The position numbers were made by a program, and so were the translations under genes. A DNA stretch of 14,160 bases from Candidatus Benthicola azotiphorus (lineage in GTDB: Bacteria > Gemmatimonadota > Gemmatimonadetes > Palauibacterales > Palauibacteraceae): positions 1 through 14,160 of the forward strand of contig CANPVW010000268.1 in assembly GCA_947581745.1 (NCBI GenBank). Direction: 5' to 3'. Positions 6,864 through 13,673 of the stretch are shown piece by piece. Within the stretch, counting starts at the first letter, position 1. Every line of letters starts with the position of its first letter. Below the pieces are notes generated by a model. That model was not told the DNA's origin and made no database searches. It was given only the letters and a program-made list of their open reading frames with translations.

Positions 6864-7700
6864 TCAGTCCAGCAGATCGGTGATCCGCTCCCGCAGCGTC
6901 GGCTTGTCGGACGCCATGCCGGAGCCGGTCTCGGCACGATCCAGCAGTCCCTGCACCGTCAGCTGCAGGCGGCCACGCCGCCGCGCGACTGTCCAGGCAG
7001 TACCCAGCGACCCGACTGCCGCGACCCCTCCCGCCACCGTCGGGAATACGATGAACGCGGAAGCGCCCTCGCCCAGCACGGCTCCGAGGGCCGATCCGAG
7101 TCCGAAGAAGCCGAGCGTCCCCAGCCAGCCAGCCGCGTGCCCGGCTCGCTGGTTCTTCATGTCCGCCGTGATCGTCAGGAGCGTCCGCCCCTCTTCGAGC
7201 GGCTGGGCCATCAGCGTGATCCCGCGGGCCTTGGCCAGCTCGTATCCGCGTCCGCTGAAGTCCAGTCCGCGCTGCAGCTGACTCATCAGGTCCTTCGCGG
7301 GCTGCCACACCTGCAGGCCGGCTCGTTGGCGGACGCAGCGCAGGCTCTCCCGGTCGGCCAGGTAGCGACCGAGCCGCTCGAGCACATCCTCCGGCTCGCC
7401 CGGCACGACCCTGCTCTCGACCACCGTGGCCTCGCCCCACAGGCGCGCGGCCAGCGACCGGTCTCCCGGACGCGACGGCAGCATGGCATCCGCCCGCATC
7501 TCGGCCAGGGCCTGACGGACGTGCCGCCCCTCCAGGCCGACCTCCTCGGCGATCCGCAGGACCTCGTCGGAGTCCAGCCGGTCCGGGCTCTCGCCCTGTC
7601 CGAATTGCAGCTCGGCGGCCCGATGGATGACCCGTTCGAGCTGCTCGCGGGACACCTCGGTCGGCACAGGCAGCCGGCCGCTTCCGTTATCCTCGGTCAC
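6864..7700 (-). CDS. Uncharacterised protein with N-terminal helical domain and two membrane helices
   Basis: I do not recognise a named family. The 278-residue product starts with a GTG at 7700, with GGGAAG just upstream. Residues 17-75 look like a charged helical domain (SREQLERVIHRAAELQ, then SDEVLRIAEEVGLEGRHVRQ) that recalls small helix-turn-helix or SHOCT-like regulatory segments. A mixed soluble region (90-180) follows. Two hydrophobic segments rich in Gly and Ala lie at about 189-210 and 213-238, separated by only a short turn, so they form a membrane hairpin. A basic stretch (ARRRGR) and a charged tail come next. I recall similar N-termini in hypothetical proteins from Gemmatimonadota, which would make this a lineage-specific family. 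The gene sits between the stomatin-like gene and the dehydrogenase, spaced 46 and 41 bases. Its function is unknown. Confidence 0.75.
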   Translation of the reverse strand: MTEDNGSGRLPVPTEVSREQLERVIHRAAELQFGQGESPDRLDSDEVLRIAEEVGLEGRHVRQALAEMRADAMLPSRPGDRSLAARLWGEATVVESRVVPGEPEDVLERLGRYLADRESLRCVRQRAGLQVWQPAKDLMSQLQRGLDFSGRGYELAKARGITLMAQPLEEGRTLLTITADMKNQRAGHAAGWLGTLGFFGLGSALGAVLGEGASAFIVFPTVAGGVAAVGSLGTAWTVARRRGRLQLTVQGLLDRAETGSGMASDKPTLRERITDLLD

Positions 7701-7746
7701 GCTTCCCGATCATCGCTTCGTCGGGACTCGATCGGCGAGCCCGGCC

Positions 7747-8709
7747 TCAATCATCCTTCGGCTTCCGCTCGACCCGCACCGCCTTCCTTTCGGCGTTCGG
7801 GAGACCCGTGTCGGCCTCTCCCTCGCCCAGCAGCCCCGGTGCTTCGGACTCGGAGATGCGGGAGGGCATGCTCAGGCCCGTGGCCTCGGCCACCGCCTTG
7901 TGGGCGCGCGCTTCGAGCGCCGCGATCTCTTCCTTCTCCTCGGCGCTCAACTCCACCCGCTGCTCGATCAACTTCTTGAACGGCGTGAACAGATCCACGG
8001 GGAGCGGGAACAGGGTCGTCGAGTTGTTCTCGGCCGCGATTTCCGACGCCGTCTGCAGGAATCGGAGCTGCAGGGAGGCCGGCTCCAGGCTGAGGAGACG
8101 GGCCGCGTCCTTGAGGCGGGAGGCCGCCTGCAGCTCTCCTTCGGCGTTGATGACCTTCGCGCGGCGCTCGCGCTCGGCTTCGGCCTGCCGGGCCATCGCG
8201 CGCTTCATCTCCTGCGGCAGGTCCACGTCCTTGACCTCCACGCCGGTCACGTCGATGCCCCACACGTCCGTGCCCTCGTCGATGATCCGCTGCAGGATGT
8301 GATTGAACTTCTCGCGCTCGGCCAGCAGTTCGTCGAGCTCCGCCTGTCCGATCACCGAACGCAGCGTCGTCTGTGCGAGCTGCGACGTGGCGAACAGGTA
8401 GTCCTCGATCTCCAGCACTGCGCGGGACGGGTCGCGCACCTTGAAGTAGAGCACCGCGTTCACCTTCACGGACACGTTGTCCCGCGTGATCACGTCCTGC
8501 GGGGGAATGTCCATGGCGATGATCCGAAGTCCCACGCGGACCATCCGCTCGACACCGAACGGCACGAGGAAGATGAGTCCCGGTCCTCGAACCGGACGAA
8601 CGCGGCCGAGCCGGAACACGACGGCGCGCTCGTATTCGCGCAGGATCCGGAGGCTCGTGGACAGCGCCGCAGCGCCACCGATGGCGATCAAAGCGAGAAT
8701 GACGTCCAT
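7747..8709 (-). CDS. SPFH/band 7 (stomatin/slipin-like) membrane protein
   Basis: The 320-residue protein has one N-terminal membrane helix (about 2-19), then the band 7 core: REYERAVVFRLGRVRPVRGPGL is split here by motif, with REYERAVVFRLGR at 24-36 and GPGLIFLVP at 42-50. The strands VDIPPQ-like (AMDIPPQDVITRDN at 65-78) and the region YLFATSQLAQTTLRSVIGQ at 104-122 are typical of slipins. A long helical coiled-coil part with DLPQEMKRAMARQAEAERER (163-182) follows. The tail is charged. Stomatins form ring-like oligomers that organise membrane patches and often pair with an NfeD protease-like partner. No NfeD gene is adjacent here. I chose the ATG at 8709 because GGAG lies six bases upstream. 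An ATG at 8721 is possible. Confidence 0.91.
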   Translation of the reverse strand: MDVILALIAIGGAAALSTSLRILREYERAVVFRLGRVRPVRGPGLIFLVPFGVERMVRVGLRIIAMDIPPQDVITRDNVSVKVNAVLYFKVRDPSRAVLEIEDYLFATSQLAQTTLRSVIGQAELDELLAEREKFNHILQRIIDEGTDVWGIDVTGVEVKDVDLPQEMKRAMARQAEAERERRAKVINAEGELQAASRLKDAARLLSLEPASLQLRFLQTASEIAAENNSTTLFPLPVDLFTPFKKLIEQRVELSAEEKEEIAALEARAHKAVAEATGLSMPSRISESEAPGLLGEGEADTGLPNAERKAVRVERKPKDD

Positions 8710-8742
8710 GGGAAGCTCCATGGTCCCGAGAATCAGATTGGA

Positions 8743-8777
8743 CGGGCTGGCGCCAGTCCGGCGAGCGGAAGTTCCGC
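8743..8777. promoter_or_regulatory. Two adjacent inverted repeats before the stomatin-like gene
   Basis: A near-palindrome at 8743-8760 has the perfect centre CTGGCGCCAG (8747-8756). Next to it is a second, GCGGAA-G-TTCCGC (8765-8777). Both lie 35-70 bases before the start codon, just downstream of TATGTT (minus strand, near 8791-8796), which could be a weak -10 element. The layout would suit an operator or an mRNA leader structure. No regulator can be named. Confidence 0.3.
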
Positions 8778-8828
8778 CCGTGGTGCGACCTGTAACATAC
8801 ACGGCCGGGGGGCGATGTGCCCGCCTCT

Positions 8829-8850
8829 CGGCCGCCTTTCGAGGCGGCCG
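8829..8850 (-). terminator. Hairpin downstream of the thiolase gene
   Basis: CGGCCGCCT (8829-8837) and AGGCGGCCG (8842-8850) form a perfect 9-bp stem with a 4-base loop, about 40 bases past the thiolase stop. No T-run follows on the minus strand. It is probably a transcript end or processing barrier between the thiolase and the stomatin-like gene. No gene is seen in the 8710-8888 gap. Confidence 0.5.
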
Positions 8851-8888
8851 GAATCGTTCGCGCGACGCCGTGGGGTACTGCGGGGACT

Positions 8889-10091
8889 CTAGCCTTCCAC
8901 CTTCACGATCACGGCGATGCCCTGTCCCCCTCCGATGCACGCCGATCCGAGGCCCAGGCCTCCCCCCCTCCGCTTGAGCTCGTAGAGCAAGTGCGTCGTG
9001 ATCCGGGCCCCGGTGGCTCCCAGCGGGTGCGTGATCGCGATCGCGCCGCCGTTGACGTTCACGCGCTCGCGGTCCAGGCCCAGCTCTCTTTCCACGGCCA
9101 CGTACTGCGGTGCGAAAGCCTCGTTGACCTCGATCACATCGATGTCCTCGAGCGTCAGCCCGGCGATCTCGAGCGCCTTTCGCGCGGCCGGCGCGGGCCC
9201 GATGCCCATGATCCGCGGCGGAACGCCCACGGCGGCCCACGAGACGAGGCTCCCCATCGAGGCGAGGCCGTGGGCGGACGCGAACTCGGAATCGGCGATC
9301 ACCAGGGCCGCCGCCCCGTCTCCGATCCCGCTGGCGTTGCCCGCCGTGACGAGCCCGTCCTTCTTGAAGTAGGGACGGAGCGACGCCAGGGCCTCGACCG
9401 TCGTGTCCGGTCGCATGTGCTCATCGATCCTGAATTCAGTCTCCTTGCCCCGCTTCTCCTGAGTGACGGGGATGACCTCCTCGTCGAACTTCCCGCCGTC
9501 CCAGGCCGCCTTGGCGCGCGCCTGGCTCAAGGCGGCATAGGCGTCGACCTCCTCGCGGCTGATGTCGTATTCCTCGGCGAGGTTCTCGGCCGTCTGCGCC
9601 ATCGAGAATCCGCAGTACGTGTCCATCAGCGTCTCCCACAGGGCGTCCTCGAAGGGAACCGCGGGTCCGAGCCGCAGACCCCAGCGTGCTCCTCGCACGA
9701 CGTGGGGGGCCAGGCTCATCGACTCGGTGCCTCCGGTCAGGCAGACGCGTGAGCCCGAGTACAGAATGTCCTCGGCCCCGTCGATCACGGCCTGGAAGCC
9801 CGATCCGCACAGGCGGTTCAGGGTCATCGCGGGCACCTCGACCGGCAGCCCCGCGTTCAGGCCCACGTGGCGTCCCAGATACACCGCATCGGCCGACGTC
9901 TGGATCACGTTCCCGATGAACACCTGGCCGTACTCCGATGGGTCTACCCCCGCACGCTCGACCACCGCGCGCGACGCCAGGACGCCGAGCTCGGTCGCCG
10001 AGAGGTCCTTCAGGCTTCCCCCGAAGGTGCCGAACGGCGTGCGCGCGGCGGCGAGGAATACGATTTCCCGGTCCGTCCCCTTCGTTCCCAT
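8889..10091 (-). CDS. Thiolase family protein (acetyl-CoA C-acetyltransferase / 3-ketoacyl-CoA thiolase)
   Basis: The 400-residue product is the normal length for a type II thiolase. It cleaves 3-ketoacyl-CoA with CoA, or condenses two acetyl-CoA to acetoacetyl-CoA. The nucleophile Cys95 lies in NRLCGSGFQA. The other active-site motifs are NEAFAPQ at 323-329, GGAIAITHPLGATGAR at 348-363 (His355) and CIGGGQG at 385-391 (Cys385, the acid/base). The common GH before PLG is TH here, a known variant. The ATG at 10091 is six bases after the upstream dehydrogenase stop and has AAAGGGG placed inside that gene's end, so the pair is an operon. The 3-hydroxyacyl-CoA dehydrogenase four genes downstream could act in the same pathway. 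Biosynthetic and degradative roles cannot be separated by sequence alone. Confidence 0.94.
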   Translation of the reverse strand: MGTKGTDREIVFLAAARTPFGTFGGSLKDLSATELGVLASRAVVERAGVDPSEYGQVFIGNVIQTSADAVYLGRHVGLNAGLPVEVPAMTLNRLCGSGFQAVIDGAEDILYSGSRVCLTGGTESMSLAPHVVRGARWGLRLGPAVPFEDALWETLMDTYCGFSMAQTAENLAEEYDISREEVDAYAALSQARAKAAWDGGKFDEEVIPVTQEKRGKETEFRIDEHMRPDTTVEALASLRPYFKKDGLVTAGNASGIGDGAAALVIADSEFASAHGLASMGSLVSWAAVGVPPRIMGIGPAPAARKALEIAGLTLEDIDVIEVNEAFAPQYVAVERELGLDRERVNVNGGAIAITHPLGATGARITTHLLYELKRRGGGLGLGSACIGGGQGIAVIVKVEG

Positions 10092-10097
10092 TTTGTT

Positions 10098-11153
10098 TCA
10101 GCCCCTTTCGACTCGGTCCGCGATCCAGCCGCCCACCTGCGCGGTCGTGCTCTCACCCCCTACATCCGGCGTGCGGATCCCGCTCCGCAGCGCCTCGTCA
10201 ACCGCCTTGTCGATCCGATCCGCGGCCTCCGCGGCTCCGGCGTTCCTCAACAGCAACGCCGCGCTCAGAATGGCGGCCATCGGGTTGGCGGTCCCGCTGC
10301 CGGCGATGTCCGGCGCACTCCCATGGACCGGCTCGTAGAGCGCGTGACGGCCGGGGTTCAGGTTGGCCGACGGCGCGAGGCCCATTCCGCCGACGATCTC
10401 GGCGGCGAGATCCGACAGAATGTCGCCCAACAGGTTGGACGTCACAATGACCTGGAATCGATCGGGCGAGCGCACCAGCTGCATAGCCAGAGCGTCCACG
10501 TACTGCATGTCCGCCTCGATCCCCGGGTAGTCCTGCGACACCTCCGTGAACACCCGGCGCCACAGGCCGTACACGTGCGGCACCGCGTTCGCCTTGTCGC
10601 CCAGCGTCACGCGGTGCAGTCCCTCGGATCGGGCGTGCTCGAACGCGGCCCGCACGATCCTCTCCACGCCCGGGCGCGTCGCGATGGCTTCGCTGACCGC
10701 CCGTTCGTTCGGCTCGCCGGCCGATTCCACCCGTCCGGCGCCCGTATACAGACCTTCGGTGTTCTCGCGGAAGATCACGAAGTCGATCGGTCTGCGGTCC
10801 GCCGATCGTAGCGGGGAGAGCTCCGGCAAACGCAGACGGGCCGGTCGGAAGTTGATGAACAGGTCCAAGCGCATCCGGAGCCCGAGCAGGATGTCCCGGG
10901 CATGCCTGCCATCCGGCACCCTGGGGTCGCCGACGGCCCCGAGCAGAATGGCGTCGAATTCATCTCGCAGGCGCTCGAAGCTGCGCTCCGAGAGCGTCTC
11001 TCCAGTGGCCAGGTAGTGGTCCGCCCCGTGCGGAAAGGACTCGGTGGACAGCCTGGCCAGTCCCGCGTCGACGCATGCGGACAGGACGCGCTCCGCCTCG
11101 CGCACGACCTCGGGGCCCACTCCGTCGCCCGGAATCAGGGCGATGCGAATCAT
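10098..11153 (-). CDS. Isocitrate/isopropylmalate dehydrogenase family protein
   Basis: This NAD(P)-dependent beta-decarboxylating dehydrogenase has 351 residues from the ATG at 11153. Seen: MIRIALIPGDGVGPEVV at the N-terminus; the substrate arginines in LGLRMRLDLFINFRP (Arg93, Arg103) and FRENTEGLY (Arg129, Tyr136); Lys187 in GDKAN; the metal aspartates Asp220 (YVDALAMQ), Asp244 and Asp248 (LLGDILSDLAAEI); and the cofactor loop HGSAPDIAG (277-285) with Asn290. True LeuB enzymes usually have RELTGG where this has RENTEG, a pattern of isocitrate, homoisocitrate and tartrate dehydrogenases. The substrate is therefore open, and leuC and leuD are not nearby. An ATG at 11174 is in frame, but GGAGGA sits only one base before it, while the ATG at 11153 begins the family core. 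The thiolase gene follows after six bases. Confidence 0.88.
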   Translation of the reverse strand: MIRIALIPGDGVGPEVVREAERVLSACVDAGLARLSTESFPHGADHYLATGETLSERSFERLRDEFDAILLGAVGDPRVPDGRHARDILLGLRMRLDLFINFRPARLRLPELSPLRSADRRPIDFVIFRENTEGLYTGAGRVESAGEPNERAVSEAIATRPGVERIVRAAFEHARSEGLHRVTLGDKANAVPHVYGLWRRVFTEVSQDYPGIEADMQYVDALAMQLVRSPDRFQVIVTSNLLGDILSDLAAEIVGGMGLAPSANLNPGRHALYEPVHGSAPDIAGSGTANPMAAILSAALLLRNAGAAEAADRIDKAVDEALRSGIRTPDVGGESTTAQVGGWIADRVERG

Positions 11154-11197
11154 CCGCGGATCATCTCCGCACATTCCTCCGCTCGAGGGTGCTGTGG

Positions 11198-11234
11198 AAG
11201 AAAGAGGCCGGCGACCCCGAAGGGCGCCGGCCTC
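11198..11234 (-). terminator. Intrinsic terminator with UUCG loop after the cytochrome c gene
   Basis: Arms GAGGCCGGCG (11204-11213) and CGCCGGCCTC (11225-11234) pair perfectly over 10 bp. An inner CCC/GGG pair with one bulged base extends the stem, and on the minus strand the loop is CCC-TTCG-GGG, a stable tetraloop. A T-rich tail (TTTCTT) follows at once. A smaller perfect inverted repeat (11251-11265, ACCGGCC/GGCCGGT) lies between the stop and this stem. It separates the cytochrome block from the downstream dehydrogenase gene. Confidence 0.85.
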
Positions 11235-11268
11235 GCGTTACGACTCTGCGACCGGCCGGGCCGGTTCG

Positions 11269-11763
11269 CTACTTGCTCAACGTCCAGACGTAAGCGGCAA
11301 CGGCTCGCACCTGATCGTCCGTGATCGCGGTCCCGCCCTTGGCCGGCATCGGGACCCCCGACGTGGACTCCTGGGCCGTGACGCCCTTCATGATCGTCGC
11401 CACGATCGCCTCGTAGCTCCCATCCGAGTGCAGCCACTCGCTGTCCGTGAGGTTCGCGCCGAGATTCGGGATCCCCGCACCGTCGGGACCGTGGCAGGAC
11501 ATGCAGATTCCGGCCCCGTGGTAGATGCCCTTGCCCTCTTCGACCATCGCTTCCGTCACTCCGTCGGGAAGCTCCTGCTCCTTGACGTCCATCTCGGCAA
11601 CTTCCGTCGCGGCCTCGTCGTCCACCGTCTGAGCGGCCACGGCCTGCGCTGCCGCATCGTCCGCGGCGTCAGCGTTCGCGTTCGCGTCACCACCACATGC
11701 GGACAGCCCCATCGCCACCAGCGCGACCAGGGAAAGCCCCCAGATCTTCTTCTCGACCATCAT
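11269..11763 (-). CDS. Lipoprotein c-type cytochrome
   Basis: The 164-residue protein has a lipoprotein signal: basic start (MMVEKK), hydrophobic core and lipobox LSAC, with Cys23 as the lipid anchor. Residues 24-75 form an Ala/Asp/Glu-rich, probably disordered spacer. The heme domain has CMSCH (Cys87, Cys90, His91), followed by PNLGANLTDSEW and the likely axial Met139 in GVPMPAKGG. The C-terminal helix (DDQVRAVAAYVWTLSK) is typical of class I cytochromes c. It is a single-heme electron carrier tethered to a membrane facing the periplasm. The partner is unknown, because no oxidase genes are in the window. The ATG at 11763 has AGGAG six bases upstream. The frame is open for 13 more codons, but the signal peptide begins at this Met. 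Confidence 0.92.
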   Translation of the reverse strand: MMVEKKIWGLSLVALVAMGLSACGGDANANADAADDAAAQAVAAQTVDDEAATEVAEMDVKEQELPDGVTEAMVEEGKGIYHGAGICMSCHGPDGAGIPNLGANLTDSEWLHSDGSYEAIVATIMKGVTAQESTSGVPMPAKGGTAITDDQVRAVAAYVWTLSK

Positions 11764-11769
11764 CGATGA

Positions 11770-11774
11770 CTCCT
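11770..11774 (-). promoter_or_regulatory. Ribosome binding site fixing the cytochrome c start
   Basis: AGGAG on the minus strand is six bases before the ATG at 11763. It supports that ATG over the upstream in-frame ATG at 11802, which would bury the signal peptide. Confidence 0.75.
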
Positions 11775-11802
11775 GTGTGCAGCCTTGAGACTCTTCTGCC
11801 AA

Positions 11803-11821
11803 AGCGCCCGAATGCGGCGCT
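11803..11821 (-). terminator. Small hairpin between the zinc-ribbon and cytochrome c genes
   Basis: AGCGCC (11803-11808) and GGCGCT (11816-11821) pair over 6 bp with a 7-base loop. It begins about 10 bases past the zinc-ribbon stop, in the 68-base gap. Only two or three T follow, so it is a weak terminator or attenuator at best. Confidence 0.4.
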
Positions 11822-11831
11822 CAGCTCTTCT

Positions 11832-12560
11832 CTATGAGGGCAGCATTTTACCGCACAGCGCGCAGTAACTCCACCCCCGTTCCACTTCCCCTCCGCACGA
11901 CGGACACGGCCAGCGTTCCTGGTCGGCTCCGCAGCGCGGGCAGAATCTGACCCCCGTACGGTCGGGAAGTGCCTCCCTGCACGCCCGGCACCGTCCTCCG
12001 GGCCGGTCGCCGGCCTTCGAAACGCCGCTCTCACGAGTTGCGACGGCGGGCGGCGGCGTCCGCCCGAGGGCGTCGGCCGACTCGTCCTGCGGCACGAGAA
12101 GCGGATCGTCCAGCCCCGGAAGGTGATCCCTCCGCGAGCGGCCCGTCTCGAGGCTCGCGATCGGAGGTCCGGTCTCTGGAGGCTCCTGCCCGGCTTCCTC
12201 TTCCGCCGCGTCGGTTGCCTCTTCAGCCGGCGCCTCCGCCCTGGCGCGTCGCGTCGTTCGAAGCCGGACTTCCGAAGCCGCGAACCGCTGCAGGAGCGCC
12301 AGTCCGGGTTCCGGGGAGCCCAGCTCCGTGCGGACGGCGTCCCGCAGGGCGCGCTCGGGGACGTGCAGGCTCTCGTCGTCCACGAGCAGGTTCAAGAAGC
12401 CGATGTCGTACTCCGCCTTGCTCGCGAAGCCCAGGCGATCCCTGCACAGCGGATACGGCAGCAGCCGTCGATGCAGCTCGGCGACCGAGATCGGGATCTC
12501 CGACGGCATGCCCTCTTCCTCGAGCCTCCGCGCCAGGAGTCCCCGCATTTGATCAGTCAT
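11832..12560 (-). CDS. Uncharacterised protein with C-terminal double zinc ribbon
   Basis: The 242-residue protein has three parts. Residues 1-105 form a predicted alpha-helical domain (RGLLARRLEEEGMPSEIPIS to LLQRFAASEVRLR) with no family I can name. Residues 106-187 are a low-complexity Ala/Glu/Pro linker. Residues 190-240 hold two zinc ribbons: CRAC (191, 194) with CPRC (207, 210), then CPSC (219, 222) with CALC (233, 236). Such double ribbons (DZANK-like) generally mediate protein or nucleic-acid contacts, and the specific role is unknown. No membrane helix is seen. The gene follows the TPR gene by 36 bases and precedes the cytochrome gene by 68 bases, so it is probably cotranscribed with the TPR gene. 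Start: ATG at 12560, with a purine-rich AAGGAAGGCGGAG leader directly upstream. Confidence 0.8.
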   Translation of the reverse strand: MTDQMRGLLARRLEEEGMPSEIPISVAELHRRLLPYPLCRDRLGFASKAEYDIGFLNLLVDDESLHVPERALRDAVRTELGSPEPGLALLQRFAASEVRLRTTRRARAEAPAEEATDAAEEEAGQEPPETGPPIASLETGRSRRDHLPGLDDPLLVPQDESADALGRTPPPAVATRESGVSKAGDRPGGRCRACREALPDRTGVRFCPRCGADQERWPCPSCGGEVERGWSYCALCGKMLPS

Positions 12561-12596
12561 CTCCGCCTTCCTTCTCCTCCCCTCGCTACAGCGGGT

Positions 12597-13667
12597 CTAG
12601 CGATCGATGTGCAGCACGCCGGCCCGGGCCGATGCCTTGAGAAAGGCCTCCGGATCGTCGTCCGGGATCTCGATTCCCGTCATGTCCCGAACCCGGCGGG
12701 CCGTTTCCCGCATGAACTCCTCGATCGACTGTCCGGGATTCGCGGAGCTCTCGCACATCGCTCGCACGATCCCGGTCCAGTCCATCCTCTGCGCCCCGGG
12801 GGCCGGCTCGGCGTCGCCGCCGAACAGGTCCAGCTGATCCCGCGCGCCGGCGGACGGCGCCTGCAGACCGGCGGCCTCCATCTCGACTTCGAGCAGGATC
12901 CGTTCTTCGGGCGTCGGGTCCACGAACAGCTGGTCGAGGCGTGTGAGGTACGGATCCAGCTCGCGGGCGCCGTCAGTCATCTGGCGGTAGGCCCTGACGA
13001 GCTCGACGAGCCTCCACACGCTCACCGGGTCCCACAGGTCTTCCAGCGGGATGCGATCCAGGTGCTCGAGCGCTTCCTCCGGCTCGCCCCCCTCGTAGAA
13101 CAGGTTGGCCAGGAGCGCCCGGGCGTCGTGGTTGTCCGGGTCGAGCACGAGACACCGCTCGAGCCACATCCGGGCCTCGACTCCGTCCCCCTGCCGGTGC
13201 ATCGCGTACGCGAGGTCCGCCGCCGCGTCCCCGCTCTCCTCATCCGCCGCCACCGCCCGCCGGAAGAACCGCTCGGACTGCTCCCACAACCCCTCCCGGA
13301 ACAGCGCCCGCCCGATCGACAGCATCAGGTCGAGATCCGCGCCGAAGCCCAGGTCCAGCACCCTCTCGAAGCACTGAAAGCCGCGGGCCCGTTCCCCCAG
13401 CTTCAGCCGGCTCTCGCCGAGGCCCACGAGAGCATCTTCGTGGTCGGGCTCCAGCTCCAGGACCTGTCCGAACGCCCGGCCGGCCCACACGTACTCCTCC
13501 CTGGCCAGATAGGTATACCCGATGGAGACCAGAAGTTCGGTCGCGTCCGGGTACAGCGCGGCGCCGCGCCGCAGCGTCTCCAGTGCACCGTCGTAGTCGC
13601 CCGCCTCGTACAGGCGCTGGGCCTGACGGTCGTACTCCTCGGCACTCCAGAACCGGGAACCACCCAT
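12597..13667 (-). CDS. TPR-repeat protein
   Basis: The 356-residue protein contains about five to six tetratricopeptide repeats between residues 9 and 205. Examples are AQRLYEAGDYDGALETLRRG, LLVSIGYTYLAREEYVWAGR, and the segment with LANLFYEGGEPEEALEHLDR. A linker region follows, then a C-terminal part (296-356) with ARRVRDMTGIEIPDDDPEAF that is not a TPR. There is no signal peptide or membrane helix, so it is probably a cytoplasmic scaffold. ATG at 13667 has AGGA five bases upstream, part of which is the stop codon of the asparaginase-like gene (TAGGAAACCATG), so the two are coupled. The zinc-ribbon gene follows by 36 bases. TPR proteins bind partners of many kinds. The likely candidates here are its two neighbours, but that is inference. 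Confidence 0.85.
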   Translation of the reverse strand: MGGSRFWSAEEYDRQAQRLYEAGDYDGALETLRRGAALYPDATELLVSIGYTYLAREEYVWAGRAFGQVLELEPDHEDALVGLGESRLKLGERARGFQCFERVLDLGFGADLDLMLSIGRALFREGLWEQSERFFRRAVAADEESGDAAADLAYAMHRQGDGVEARMWLERCLVLDPDNHDARALLANLFYEGGEPEEALEHLDRIPLEDLWDPVSVWRLVELVRAYRQMTDGARELDPYLTRLDQLFVDPTPEERILLEVEMEAAGLQAPSAGARDQLDLFGGDAEPAPGAQRMDWTGIVRAMCESSANPGQSIEEFMRETARRVRDMTGIEIPDDDPEAFLKASARAGVLHIDR

Positions 13668-13673
13668 GGTTTC

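Noticed and set aside
6823..7440. An N-terminal extension of the 3-hydroxyacyl-CoA dehydrogenase to 7440
   Set aside because: The extension overlaps the upstream gene, is Arg/Gly-rich and lacks motifs, while the GTG at 6822 has a strong ribosome binding site and begins the family core.
7627..8892. A 421-codon plus-strand open frame opposite the SPFH gene
   Set aside because: It is a low-complexity antisense shadow of the band 7 protein, with no domain pattern.
8722..9240. An N-terminal extension of the SPFH protein to 9240
   Set aside because: It would overlap the thiolase gene in another frame and place the membrane helix in the middle of the protein.
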